This document shows, piece by piece, positions 36,270-44,682 of a DNA stretch of 64,000 bases. A model generated the notes under the pieces. It was not told the DNA's origin, searched no databases, and saw only the letters and a program-made list of their open reading frames with translations. The translations under genes were made by a program, and so were the position numbers. This DNA comes from Mycobacterium sp. ELW1. GTDB taxonomy: Bacteria > Actinomycetota > Actinomycetes > Mycobacteriales > Mycobacteriaceae. The stretch spans positions 4,712,001 through 4,776,000 of the forward strand of contig NZ_CP032155.1 of the NCBI RefSeq assembly GCF_008329905.1, written 5' to 3'. Positions within the stretch are counted from its first letter, which is position 1. Every line of letters starts with the position of its first letter.

Positions 36270-36308
36270 CCTTGTGGCAATTGACCCCATTCGGCATTCG
36301 GCTCATTA

Positions 36309-36444
36309 CCGCAAATAATCGTGCGGCGACTGCATGGGACTGGGAAGCTGTTTCACGGCGGATTCCCAGCCGCGGAATTGAAGTCGACGAGCCTCGTCGA
36401 CGCCGCCCCTGCGAGGGAGACACTCTCTGATGGAATTCGCCGCC
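36309..36444 (+). repeat. Duplicated promoter/leader block, copy 1
   Basis: About 136 nt from CCGCAAATAAT to the first codons GATGGAATTCGCCGCCC, alignable with 37328-37463. Shared blocks include CGGATTCCCAG, CGACGAG and the ribosome site GAGGGAGA. It is the 5' region of the first of three tandem exported-protein genes. Confidence 0.75.
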
Positions 36445-37269
36445 CCGAGCCGCTCACTGCGTACCGTCGCCACCTTGACCACCGTCGGCGCGCTGGCGCT
36501 GACGCCCATCGCGGCCGCACCGCCCGAACTGCACTCAGCAGGCGTCGCGGCCGCCCGCGTTTCCACCCAAGCCGTCCAGCTCACCGACGCCTGGTCGGAT
36601 CTACTGACCAACACTGTCAGTAACACGGTCCAGCTCGCCGGGCTGTTCCTCGGTCTGAACAGCGGCTCTACACTGCCGAATCCGACCATTCCACTCGCAC
36701 CGGTCGCCACCCAGTTGGTGCTCAACCAACTGATCTACACCGTTCAACTGTTCACCGGCAACGGCGCCGACATCCCGGGTGAGATCGCCACCCATCTCGA
36801 CAAGCTCGGCAACGTCGCCCAGGCCCTCGCCAACGACCTGCCGGGGATCGTGCTCGATCAGGTTCGGACACCGATCAAGGCGTTCGAGCTGACTGTCGAT
36901 TCCGTGACCACCAGCGGCAACGTGCTCCTTGCGTTGCTAGAGGCGCCCGCAGTGTTCCTGGACGTCGCCCTCAACAGCCAATACGGCCTGCTCGGTCTCG
37001 CCGGTCCGATCGCGGTACCGATCATCGTCCGAAATTTCGTGGCCACGGCGCTCGAGACTCCGCTGCCCACGATCGTGCTGCCCTTCAAGAAACCGGCGGC
37101 TGCGGTGGCACCGAAGCCCGCGACCTCCGCTGCCGCAGTGTCGGACCCGTCGGATACAGCCTCCTCGGCCCGGTCGAAGAGCAAGTCCCCCTCGGCCGGC
37201 AGCAAGCGCAAGTCCACGCCGGCCAAGGCAGCCACCAAGCCGGCAGGAGTCGGACACGGCAAGCGTTAG
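36430..37269 (+). CDS. Exported Ala-rich protein, first of three tandem paralogues
   Basis: A 279-residue protein of unknown function found in mycobacteria. A signal-like N-terminus (RTVATLTTVGALALTPIAAA) is followed by the family blocks VQLTDAWSDLLTNTVSNTVQ, TIPLAPVATQLVLNQLIYTV, NGADIPGEIATHLDKLGNVA and ALLEAPAVFLDVALNSQYGL, then PTIVLPFKKPAAAV and a basic Ala/Lys/Ser tail of about 60 residues resembling histone-H1 or HupB tails. The ribosome site GGGAGA is well placed. Leader and coding region are duplicated downstream. Likely location is the cell envelope; whether the tail binds nucleic acid or cell-wall polymer is open. Confidence 0.82.
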   Translation: MEFAAPSRSLRTVATLTTVGALALTPIAAAPPELHSAGVAAARVSTQAVQLTDAWSDLLTNTVSNTVQLAGLFLGLNSGSTLPNPTIPLAPVATQLVLNQLIYTVQLFTGNGADIPGEIATHLDKLGNVAQALANDLPGIVLDQVRTPIKAFELTVDSVTTSGNVLLALLEAPAVFLDVALNSQYGLLGLAGPIAVPIIVRNFVATALETPLPTIVLPFKKPAAAVAPKPATSAAAVSDPSDTASSARSKSKSPSAGSKRKSTPAKAATKPAGVGHGKR

Positions 37270-37327
37270 GAGTCGCGGGCGCGCACAGCGCTACAGCAAT
37301 GAATTCAATATTGCGATGTGCGCGTTT

Positions 37328-37463
37328 CCGCAAATAATGCTGCGCTGATGCAAGGTGCCTGGAAAACTAACCTCACAGCGGATTCCCAGTCAGGGAAGAG
37401 AAGCCGACGAGGCCTCGCCGGTGCCGCGTCATGAGGGAGAACTTTCCGATGGAATTCGCCGCC
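37328..37463 (+). repeat. Duplicated promoter/leader block, copy 2
   Basis: Second copy of the block at 36309-36444, by eye about three quarters identical, with CCGCAAATAAT, CGGATTCCCAG and GAGGGAGA retained. It shows that duplication of the first gene included its own promoter region. Confidence 0.75.
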
Positions 37464-38267
37464 CGTCGCTGCGCACTCGCCGCCACCACACTCGCCGCTG
37501 CCGGTGCGCTCACGTTGACACCCGTCACGGTCGCGCCACCACAGCTGACCGCGACTCATATCTCCGCGCCCGCGGTTCAGCTGACCAATGTGTGGTCCGA
37601 CCTGGCCGCTCACACCGTCACCAACGTGACCCAGCTCGCCGAACTGTTCCTGGGAACGGGCAATGCCGCTCCCCTGCCCTCACCGACACTTCCGCTCGCG
37701 CCGGTCGCCACCCAACTGGTGCTGAACCAATTGATTTATGTGGCGCAGGTATTCACCGGCCAGGGCGGGAAGATTCCGGGCGAAATCAGCACGCATCTCA
37801 CCGAGGTCGGCACGCTGGCCGGCCAGGTATTCAATGCGGTGCCCGCGATCGTCGTCCAGCAGCTTTTGGTGCCGCTCTACGCCGCCCAAAAGACGGTCGA
37901 GTACGTCGCAGGCAGCGCGAACCCGGTCGGCGCGTTATTCGAAGCCCCGGCATTGTTTCTCGACCTCGCCCTGAACAGTGACGCCGGACTGCTCGGCTCC
38001 TACGGGCCGATCGGGCTACCCCTGTACATCCGAAACCTGTTGGCCGAGGCGATCTACACACCGCCGCCCACGATCGTGCTGCCGTTCAAGAAGCCCGCTG
38101 CGGCCTTGACACCGAAAGTCGCAGCCACCAAGACCGCCGCACCGAAGGCGCCGTCGGGAACCGCATCCTCGGCCAGGTCGAAGCCGAAGGCGGCGGCCAG
38201 CAGCAGCCGCAAGGCCGGCGCCGCAAAAACGAGCGGCACGAGCGGCGCCCACAGTAAGCGCGGATAA
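37449..38267 (+). CDS. Exported Ala-rich protein, second tandem paralogue
   Basis: A 272-residue paralogue of the previous gene with its own leader block. Blocks VQLTNVWSDLAAHTVTNVTQ, TLPLAPVATQLVLNQLIYVA, QGGKIPGEISTHLTEVGTLA and LFEAPALFLDLALNSDAGLL match the first copy. The C-terminal basic tail (KPAAALTPKVAATKTAAPKA onward, ending GAHSKRG) is nearly the same as in the third copy, down to the DNA level. The ATG at 37449 has GGGAGA upstream; a more upstream start (37431) would precede the ribosome site. Function unknown. Confidence 0.82.
   Translation: MEFAARRCALAATTLAAAGALTLTPVTVAPPQLTATHISAPAVQLTNVWSDLAAHTVTNVTQLAELFLGTGNAAPLPSPTLPLAPVATQLVLNQLIYVAQVFTGQGGKIPGEISTHLTEVGTLAGQVFNAVPAIVVQQLLVPLYAAQKTVEYVAGSANPVGALFEAPALFLDLALNSDAGLLGSYGPIGLPLYIRNLLAEAIYTPPPTIVLPFKKPAAALTPKVAATKTAAPKAPSGTASSARSKPKAAASSSRKAGAAKTSGTSGAHSKRG
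38064..38265 (+). repeat. Near-identical 3' segment, copy 1 (pairs with 38919-39120)
   Basis: About 200 bp encoding the PPPTIVLPFKKPAAA region and the whole basic tail of paralogue 2; by eye more than 90 percent identical with the end of paralogue 3, much closer than the rest of the two genes. Suggests recent gene conversion or segmental duplication. Confidence 0.75.
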
Positions 38268-38306
38268 CCAACGGGACCAACACATTTCAACAAGGAGCAC
38301 ATTCTG

Positions 38307-39122
38307 ATGGACCACCCCGCTCGTCGCAGGATGCTCACCATCGCCGCGGTGACCGCCGGCACGCTGGCGCTTTCGCCGGTGATCGTCACGCCACACGAGG
38401 CGCCGGTACCGATTCGCGTGTCCGGCACCTCGGTTCAGCTCACTGACGCCTGGTCGCAGCTCGTCAACGACACCATCGTCAGCGCGTACCTGCTCGGCCA
38501 GCTGGCCGTCGGGGCGAACAGCACCTACCCGTTGCCGAATCCGATCTTCGTCGCACCCGTGGCGGCTCAACTCGTGATCAACCCGTTGATCTACGCCGTA
38601 CAACTGCTCACCGGCCAGGGCGCACAGGTCCCCACGGAGATCATCGCTCATATCAACAATCTCGCCAATGTGGCGAAGGCTATCGGCAAGGACGTACCGC
38701 CCGCCATCGTCAAAGAGATCCAGGCACCACTGGTCGCCGCCAAGGATGCGATCGACTCGATTGCCGCAAGCGGCAATCCGCTGCTCGGCTTGTTGGAAGC
38801 GCCCGCCGTGTTCCTCAATGGGGCTTTGAACAGCCAATACGGGCTCATCGGAGTGAACGGTCCGATCGCACTGGGTTTCATCATCCGCAACGTGCTGGCG
38901 ACCGCGCTCTACACCCCACCGCCCACGATCGTGCTGCCGTTCAAGAAGCCTGCCGCGGCCGTGACACCGAAAGTCGCAGCCACCGGGACGGCCGCACCGA
39001 AGGCGCCGTCGGGAACCGCGTCCTCGGCCCGGTCGAAGCCGAAGGCGGCGCCCAGCAGCAGCCGCAAGGCCGGCGCCGCGAAAACGAGCGGCACGAGCGG
39101 CGCCCACAGTAAGCGGGGCTGA
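38307..39122 (+). CDS. Exported Ala-rich protein, third tandem paralogue
   Basis: A 271-residue paralogue. It starts 39 nt after copy 2 behind its own AAGGAG ribosome site but without the duplicated leader, so it is probably expressed from the promoter of copy 2. Blocks VQLTDAWSQLVNDTIVSAYL, IFVAPVAAQLVINPLIYAVQ, QGAQVPTEIIAHINNLANVA and LLEAPAVFLNGALNSQYGLI place it in the same family. The basic C-terminal tail matches copy 2. Secretion is inferred from the hydrophobic N-terminus (MLTIAAVTAGTLALSPVIV). Confidence 0.82.
   Translation: MDHPARRRMLTIAAVTAGTLALSPVIVTPHEAPVPIRVSGTSVQLTDAWSQLVNDTIVSAYLLGQLAVGANSTYPLPNPIFVAPVAAQLVINPLIYAVQLLTGQGAQVPTEIIAHINNLANVAKAIGKDVPPAIVKEIQAPLVAAKDAIDSIAASGNPLLGLLEAPAVFLNGALNSQYGLIGVNGPIALGFIIRNVLATALYTPPPTIVLPFKKPAAAVTPKVAATGTAAPKAPSGTASSARSKPKAAPSSSRKAGAAKTSGTSGAHSKRG
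38919..39120 (+). repeat. Near-identical 3' segment, copy 2 (pairs with 38064-38265)
   Basis: Partner of the segment at 38064-38265, encoding the C-terminal tail of paralogue 3. Confidence 0.75.
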
Positions 39123-39191
39123 CACCACCGATGACTATCGGGGGCGGGACGAGTCCATCCTTGTGACGGAACCCGACAGCAAGGAGTCCCC

Positions 39192-39884
39192 ATGTCCGCA
39201 CTCCCTCCGGTGGTCGATCAGCAGGCCTGGCGCACCGCACTCGACGAACTGCGCGCCAGGGAGAAGGCCGCCACCCGTGAGCTCGACGCGATCGCCGCGC
39301 AACGCCGGCGGCTGCCGATGGTCGAGATGCCGAACTATGTCCTGACCGGACCACACGGCCCCGTCACGCTGGCCGAGGTGTTCGACGGACGTTCACAGCT
39401 GATCGTCTACAACCACATGTGGACCGACGGCGAAGAGTGGCAGTGCCCCGGCTGCACCGGATTCACCTCCCAGTTCACCCGGCTGGAATTTCTCGACAAT
39501 TACGACGCCCGCTTCGTCATCGTCACCAATGGGCCGATCAGCGAAGCCTTGGCTTACAAGGCCAAGGTGGGCAACAAGATGGATTGGTATTCGTCAGCGG
39601 GCAGCTCGTTCGGCGCCGACGTCGACGCCGCCCCCGGCGAGGGCTTCGGAGTGAATGTCTTTCTGCGGGAGGGCGATACGGTGTACCGCACCTGGCACAC
39701 CAACGGCCGTGGCACCGAGCAACTCAGCCACTCCTTCGCCCTTATCGACCTCTTGCCGTGGGGACGCCAGGAAGAGTGGCAGGACTCCCCCGACGGCTGG
39801 CCGCAGCGCCCGACATACTCCGGTTGGGCGGGCTCGGAAGACATCGCGCGCGCCTACGGCGAAAGTCCTACGCTGCACAGGTGA
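39192..39884 (+). CDS. DUF899 thioredoxin-like protein
   Basis: A 230-residue protein of the DUF899 family, which has a thioredoxin-like fold. It shows REKAATRELDAIAAQRRRLP at the N-terminus, NHMWTDGEEWQCPGCTGFTS with a CPGC motif near residue 81, and VNVFLREGDTVYRTWHTNGR. A peroxidase- or disulfide-type activity is suggested by the fold only. The ATG has AAGGAG seven bases upstream. Its stop overlaps the GTG of the VIT transporter gene. Confidence 0.88.
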   Translation: MSALPPVVDQQAWRTALDELRAREKAATRELDAIAAQRRRLPMVEMPNYVLTGPHGPVTLAEVFDGRSQLIVYNHMWTDGEEWQCPGCTGFTSQFTRLEFLDNYDARFVIVTNGPISEALAYKAKVGNKMDWYSSAGSSFGADVDAAPGEGFGVNVFLREGDTVYRTWHTNGRGTEQLSHSFALIDLLPWGRQEEWQDSPDGWPQRPTYSGWAGSEDIARAYGESPTLHR

Positions 39885-40597
39885 CAAGCCCTCAGCTTCA
39901 TCCGTCCGAACCCCACCACGACGCGTTCGGCAGCCGCCTGAACTGGTTGCGTGCCGGGGTCCTCGGCGCCAACGACGGCATCGTGTCGACCGCGGGCATC
40001 GTCGTCGGCGTCGCCGCGGCGACCGTCGAGCGCGCTCCCATCTTCACCGCAGGCATCGCGGCCCTGGCCGCCGGTGCCCTGTCGATGGCGGTCGGTGAAT
40101 ACGTGTCGGTCAGCACCCAACGCGATTCCGAGAAAGCGATGCTGAGCAAGGAGCGCCGCGAACTGGACACCGAGCCCGCCGCCGAGCTCGACGAGCTGGC
40201 CGCGCTCTACGAAGCCAAGGGCCTGTCCCCCGCCACCGCGCGCACAGTGGCCGAGGAGCTCACTGATCACGACGCATTCGCCGCCCACGTCGACATCGAA
40301 CTGCGCATCGACCCCGACGAACTGACCAACCCGTGGCAGGCCGCGTTCTCTTCAGCCGTGTCGTTCACCGTCGGCGCGGTGCTGCCGCTGCTGGCAATCC
40401 TGTTGCCGCCGGCATCGATTCGCGTTCCGATCACATTCGTCGCCGTGCTGATCGCCCTGGGGGTCACCGGCTGGGTCAGCGCGCGCCTCGGCGGCGCCAA
40501 TCCGCGGCGGGCGATCTACCGGGTGGTCATCGGGGGTGCGCTAGCGATGGCCATCACGTTCGGCATCGGCCACCTCGTCGGTGGCGCGGTCGGTTGA
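39881..40597 (+). CDS. VIT1/CCC1-family iron/manganese transporter
   Basis: A 238-residue inner-membrane protein with five hydrophobic helices. Family signatures are LNWLRAGVLGANDGIVSTAG, ALSMAVGEYVSVSTQRDSEK, the acidic cytosolic metal-binding domain AAELDELAALYEAKGLSPAT and NPWQAAFSSAVSFTVGAVLP. Relatives export or store Fe2+/Mn2+. The GTG at 39881 overlaps the DUF899 stop, so both are co-translated; a joint role in metal or redox stress is possible. Confidence 0.9.
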   Translation: MTSPQLHPSEPHHDAFGSRLNWLRAGVLGANDGIVSTAGIVVGVAAATVERAPIFTAGIAALAAGALSMAVGEYVSVSTQRDSEKAMLSKERRELDTEPAAELDELAALYEAKGLSPATARTVAEELTDHDAFAAHVDIELRIDPDELTNPWQAAFSSAVSFTVGAVLPLLAILLPPASIRVPITFVAVLIALGVTGWVSARLGGANPRRAIYRVVIGGALAMAITFGIGHLVGGAVG

Positions 40598-40601
40598 CCG
40601 T

Positions 40602-40617
40602 CGGCGCGATGGCGCCG
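40602..40617. terminator. Hairpin between convergent VIT and htdY genes
   Basis: CGGCGC-GATG-GCGCCG, a perfect 6-bp stem with a tetraloop, fills most of the 25-nt space between two convergent stop codons; probably a bidirectional terminator without U-run. Confidence 0.5.
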
Positions 40618-40622
40618 CGAAA

Positions 40623-41492
40623 TCAGTCGACGTATTCGGCCGAGCCGTCGTCGAGCACCACCCGCGTGTTGGAACCGTCCGGCCCACTGGCCTCGGTGCG
40701 ATACACCGCCCGACCCGGTTCGGTGCGCCAGATCGACGTCGTCAGGGTCTCACCCGGGAAAACCGGCGAGGTGAACCGTGCGCTGACCGCGGTCAGCTTC
40801 GCCGCGTCGTTGCCTGCGAGCTCGGCCAGCAGCGCCCGGCCGGCGAACCCATAGGTGCACAGCCCGTGCAGGATCGGCCTGTCGAAGCCGGCCATCTCGC
40901 GGGCGAACCACGGGTCGCTGTGCAACGGATTGCGGTCGCCCGACAGCCGGTAGATCAACGCCTGATCAGCGCGGGTCGAATAGGCGATACGGGCGTCCGG
41001 TTCGCGGTCGGGGACCGCAGGGGCCTGCGGACGCTGTCCCGGCTGCCCGCCGAACCCGCCCTCGCCGCGGATGACCGCGGTCGACAAGGTCTCGGCGATC
41101 AGCTCGCCGGTGGCCGGATCAGTGCCCTTGCCCCGCATCACGATGATGGCGTTCTTGCCCTCGCCCTTGTCCTGGATGTCGGCCACCTCGGAGACCACCG
41201 ACAGCTGACCGGAGGCGGGCAGCGGTGCGTGCAAGCGGATCTCCTGCGAACCGTGCAGCAGCATGCCCCAGTTGAACGACCCGACCTTGGTGGCGGCGCC
41301 GAACGCCGGGCAGCAGATGACCGCGAACGTTGGCAACACCTGCTGTGTGATGTCGTGGCTGTTGTCGGTGGTGAAGGCCAAATCATCGGTACCCGCACCG
41401 ACACCGAGCGCATACAGCATCGTGTCGCGATCGGTCCACTGGTAGGGCTGGGGGTCGGTGACCGCTCCGATTGCCGTGGGGTCGATGGCCAT
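40623..41492 (-). CDS. htdY: 3-hydroxyacyl-thioester dehydratase (MaoC/hotdog)
   Basis: A 289-residue double-hotdog enzyme (Rv3389c-like, 290 residues) dehydrating 3-hydroxyacyl thioesters in fatty-acid or sterol side-chain metabolism. The second domain carries the hydratase-2 motif YRLSGDRNPLHSDPWFAREM with catalytic Asp and His, followed by FDRPILHGLCTYGFAGRALL; the first domain reads YQWTDRDTMLYALGVGAGTD. The ATG at 41492 is chosen by similarity of MAIDPTAIGAV to the family start. It is divergent from lpqD. Confidence 0.92.
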   Translation of the reverse strand: MAIDPTAIGAVTDPQPYQWTDRDTMLYALGVGAGTDDLAFTTDNSHDITQQVLPTFAVICCPAFGAATKVGSFNWGMLLHGSQEIRLHAPLPASGQLSVVSEVADIQDKGEGKNAIIVMRGKGTDPATGELIAETLSTAVIRGEGGFGGQPGQRPQAPAVPDREPDARIAYSTRADQALIYRLSGDRNPLHSDPWFAREMAGFDRPILHGLCTYGFAGRALLAELAGNDAAKLTAVSARFTSPVFPGETLTTSIWRTEPGRAVYRTEASGPDGSNTRVVLDDGSAEYVD

Positions 41493-41585
41493 TGCCGCAC
41501 TCCTGAGGTCGTGGATGGAGAAACTCCATAGTCGCACTGGCCAGAATCGCGCCCACCACAGCGGTGGACAAGGCACGCTAGGAGG

Positions 41586-42293
41586 ATGCATCTTCTGCGC
41601 GCCCGGACCCTCGTCTCGCTGATCGCCGCATTCCTGGCGGCCGTGCTCCTCGCCAGCTGCAGTTCCGACACCCCGCACGATCGCACGATCACCCTGACGT
41701 TCATCCGTCATGCCGAGTCGGAAGCCAACGCGGCCGGGGTGATCGACACCTCCGTGCCCGGACCGTCGCTGACCGAGGCCGGCGAGCAACAGGCCACCGC
41801 GGCGGCCAACCGGTTGAAGAGCAATGGGTACGACGGCGTCTACGCCTCGGACATGGTGCGCACCCAGCAGACCGCCGCGCCGATGGCCAAGGCCCTCGGC
41901 AAGCAGGTCACCGTGCTGCCGGGCCTCAACGAAATCTCGGCAGGGTGGTTCAACGGCGGCAACGTGAAGAACGCCGCCGCGACGTACATGGTCGCCCCGG
42001 CCGACTGGCTGCGTGGCGACACCGACTTCAGCATCCCCGGCTCGGTCAGCGGGGCCGAGTTCAACGGCAAGTTCACCGGCGCAGTGCAGCGCATCTACGA
42101 GAGCGGCAACAACAAGCCCGTCGCATTCTCCAGCGCCGCGTCAATCATGTTGTGGACGTTGATGAATGCGCGTAACGCCAAGAACAGCCTGGCCACGGAT
42201 CATCCGCTGCCCAACACCGGCCGGGTGGTGGTGACCGGCAATCCGGTGATGGGCTGGACGCTGGTGGACTGGGACGGCATCACCTCGTTCTGA
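41586..42293 (+). CDS. lpqD: Lipoprotein LpqD, histidine-phosphatase fold
   Basis: A 235-residue lipoprotein (Rv3390-like). The signal LVSLIAAFLAAVLLASC has a lipobox with Cys at residue 25. The mature part begins with the branch-1 histidine phosphatase motif LTFIRHAESEANA (RHA instead of RHG), continues YASDMVRTQQTAAPMAKALG with the conserved Arg, and has LNEISAGWFNG. The substrate outside the membrane is unknown. It starts a run lpqD, thioesterase, acrA1 on the plus strand with gaps of 10 and 31 nt. Confidence 0.92.
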   Translation: MHLLRARTLVSLIAAFLAAVLLASCSSDTPHDRTITLTFIRHAESEANAAGVIDTSVPGPSLTEAGEQQATAAANRLKSNGYDGVYASDMVRTQQTAAPMAKALGKQVTVLPGLNEISAGWFNGGNVKNAAATYMVAPADWLRGDTDFSIPGSVSGAEFNGKFTGAVQRIYESGNNKPVAFSSAASIMLWTLMNARNAKNSLATDHPLPNTGRVVVTGNPVMGWTLVDWDGITSF

Positions 42294-42303
42294 GATCACC
42301 CAG

Positions 42304-42702
42304 ATGAGGTTCGGCATGCCACTGCGCGTGCGGTACGTCGAATGCGACATGCAGGGCCGGGTTTTCAACGGCCACTATCTGACCTGGTTCGACATGGCCA
42401 TCAACGAGGCCGTCCGCGAGATCTTCGGCGACTACCAGGTGCTGCTCGACGGGGGCATCGACTTCGTGGTGGCCGCGGCGGAGTTGCAGTTTCGCCAGCC
42501 CGCGCGGTTCGACGACGAGCTGGTGGTCGGCGTCGGCTTCGAACCCGTCGGCCGTACCTCGCTGAGCAGCCGCTACGCCATCCACCGCGATGAGGACCTG
42601 ATCGCCGAAGCGACGATGATCCACGTCTGCGTCGACGCGGTGACGTTCGAGAAGCGGCCCTGGCCGGACTGGTTCCGCCAGCGAATGTCGTCAGCTGGTT
42701 GA
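42304..42702 (+). CDS. 4HBT-type acyl-CoA thioesterase
   Basis: A 132-residue hotdog protein. The start PLRVRYVECDMQGRVFNGHY and the catalytic-Asp helix LTWFDMAINEAVREIF are typical of 4-hydroxybenzoyl-CoA thioesterase-like enzymes; FVVAAAELQFRQPARFDDEL follows. It hydrolyses an acyl-CoA of unknown chain length. Position directly before acrA1, which reduces fatty acyl-CoA, suggests the two act on the same acyl pool. Confidence 0.88.
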   Translation: MRFGMPLRVRYVECDMQGRVFNGHYLTWFDMAINEAVREIFGDYQVLLDGGIDFVVAAAELQFRQPARFDDELVVGVGFEPVGRTSLSSRYAIHRDEDLIAEATMIHVCVDAVTFEKRPWPDWFRQRMSSAG

Positions 42703-42733
42703 CCGCGACATGATCGGCGATCAATGATGACCC

Positions 42734-44623
42734 ATGCGCTATGTCGTTACCGGCGGTACCGGGTTCATCGGGCGCCGGGTCGTAGCCCGACTGCTCGACA
42801 GTCGCGATGACGCTCAGGTGTGGCTGACCGTCGACGATCCGTCAGCCCAGGCCCGAGTGGCACTGCTCGCAGCGCAGTGGGGTGAGCGGGTGCACGCCCT
42901 GACGGGAGATACCCCGCCGGCCGCCGACCACATCGTCAACCTGCGCACAGCCGACACCGAATCGGCCGTGAGGCTCAGCCGGGACCTGAACGCCACGCTG
43001 CATCATCTGTCCTCGGTCGCGGTGGCCGGCGACTTCAGGGGCGAATTCACCGAGGACGATGTCGACGTCGGCCAGCAGCTGCCCACCCGCCGCCACCGGG
43101 CGGCCTTCGAGGCGGAGCAACTGGTGCGGTCCTCGGATGCGCGGTTCCGCATCTACCGGGCGGGAGTGGTGGTCGGCGACTCGCGCACCGGCGAGATCGA
43201 CCGGATCACCGGCCCGTATCACCTCTTCGGGCTGCTGGCCCGGCTGGCGGCACTGCCGCCATTCACGCCGATACTTCTTCCGGACCTCGGCCGGATCAAC
43301 ATCGTCCCGGTCGACTATGTCGCCGCCGCGATGGTGGAACTCATCCACGCCGACGACCGCGACGGTCAGACGTTCCACCTGACCGCGGCCGAGTCGGTCG
43401 GCCTGCGCCAGATCTACCGAAGCGTGGCCCGCTGCGCCGGACTGCCGCCACTGCGCGGCGGTCTGCCCCGCCAAGTGGCGGAGCCGCTGCTCGCGGTGCA
43501 CGGACGGGCGAAAGTGTTGCGGGACATGGCGGTAACACAAATCGGTGTGCCGCCGGAAGCCATCGACACATTGCAGACCAAGGCCGTGTTCGGTTCGGAC
43601 ACGACCCGAAAAGCGTTGCTCCCCAGCGGGATCGAGCCGCCGCCGTTCTCCGCCTATGCCCCGGTGTTGTGGCGGTACTGGGCTGCGCACCTCGACCCCG
43701 AGCGCACCGGCCCCGATTCCGGCGGTCCGCTGGCCGGCAGGCACGTGATCATCACCGGCGCATCCAGCGGCATCGGCCGCGCGTCGGCACTGGCGGTGGC
43801 TGCCCGCGGCGCCACTGTGTTCGCGTTGGCGCGCAACGGCGAAGCGCTCCAAGAGTTGGTCGACGACATCACCGCCGACGGCGGCCAGGCCTTCGCCTTC
43901 AGCTGCGACGTCACCGACACCGAGTCCGTCGACACCACGATCGCGGAGATACTGGGCCGATTCGGCCACGTCGACTATCTGGTGAACAACGCGGGCCGCT
44001 CGATCCGCCGGTCGGTGAACGCGTCGACCGACCGGCTCCACGACTACGAGCGGGTGATGGCGGTCAACTATTTCGGCTCGGTGCGAATGGTGTTGGCGCT
44101 GCTGCCGCACTGGCGGGCACGCCGGTTCGGCCACGTGGTCAACGTGTCCAGCGCCGGTGTGCAGGCCCGCAACCCCAAGTACAGCTCGTACCTGCCGACC
44201 AAAGCGGCCCTCGACGCGTTCACCGACGTGGTGGCCTCGGAGACGTTGTCGGACAACATCACCTTCACCACGATCCACATGCCGCTGGTGAAGACGCCGA
44301 TGATCGCACCGTCGGGCCGGCTGAACCCGGTTCCGCCGATCAGCGCCGACCACGCGGCGGCGATGGTGGTGCGCGCACTGGTGGACAAGCCGGTCCGTAT
44401 CGACACGCCGCTGGGGACGCTGGCCGACGCCGGCCAGTACTTCACCCCGAAGCTGGCCCGCCGGGTTCTGCACCAGCTTTATCTGGGCTACCCCGACTCG
44501 CCCGCCGCCCGAGGTGAGGGTCGGCGCCCGTCGGCCCCGGGCCCGCGCCTGCCGGTGATCCGGCTTCGCGCTCCGCGCCCGGTCAAACAAGTCGTGCGCC
44601 TGGTACCCGGCGTGCACTGGTGA
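42734..44623 (+). CDS. acrA1: Multifunctional fatty acyl-CoA reductase AcrA1
   Basis: A 629-residue fusion of two NAD(P)-binding domains (Rv3391-like). The N-terminal extended SDR domain has VVTGGTGFIGRRV (residues 5-17) and reads a male-sterility-type reductase, YRAGVVVGDSRTGEIDRITG; the C-terminal classical SDR domain has HVIITGASSGIGRA near 340, VNNAGRSIRRSV and the YLPTK active-site motif near 485. It reduces long-chain acyl-CoA to aldehyde or alcohol for wax or mycolate-related lipids. Ends before a LuxR-type regulator gene. Confidence 0.92.
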   Translation: MRYVVTGGTGFIGRRVVARLLDSRDDAQVWLTVDDPSAQARVALLAAQWGERVHALTGDTPPAADHIVNLRTADTESAVRLSRDLNATLHHLSSVAVAGDFRGEFTEDDVDVGQQLPTRRHRAAFEAEQLVRSSDARFRIYRAGVVVGDSRTGEIDRITGPYHLFGLLARLAALPPFTPILLPDLGRINIVPVDYVAAAMVELIHADDRDGQTFHLTAAESVGLRQIYRSVARCAGLPPLRGGLPRQVAEPLLAVHGRAKVLRDMAVTQIGVPPEAIDTLQTKAVFGSDTTRKALLPSGIEPPPFSAYAPVLWRYWAAHLDPERTGPDSGGPLAGRHVIITGASSGIGRASALAVAARGATVFALARNGEALQELVDDITADGGQAFAFSCDVTDTESVDTTIAEILGRFGHVDYLVNNAGRSIRRSVNASTDRLHDYERVMAVNYFGSVRMVLALLPHWRARRFGHVVNVSSAGVQARNPKYSSYLPTKAALDAFTDVVASETLSDNITFTTIHMPLVKTPMIAPSGRLNPVPPISADHAAAMVVRALVDKPVRIDTPLGTLADAGQYFTPKLARRVLHQLYLGYPDSPAARGEGRRPSAPGPRLPVIRLRAPRPVKQVVRLVPGVHW

Positions 44624-44682
44624 ACTCAGCCAGTTCATAGCGACATCCGGCGCCGGGCGCGGTGGGCACTTAGGCTGGCCGC

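Noticed and set aside
39128..39141. CCGAT-GACT-ATCGG as terminator of the exported-protein trio
   Set aside because: Only five base pairs with no U-run; too weak to list as a feature.
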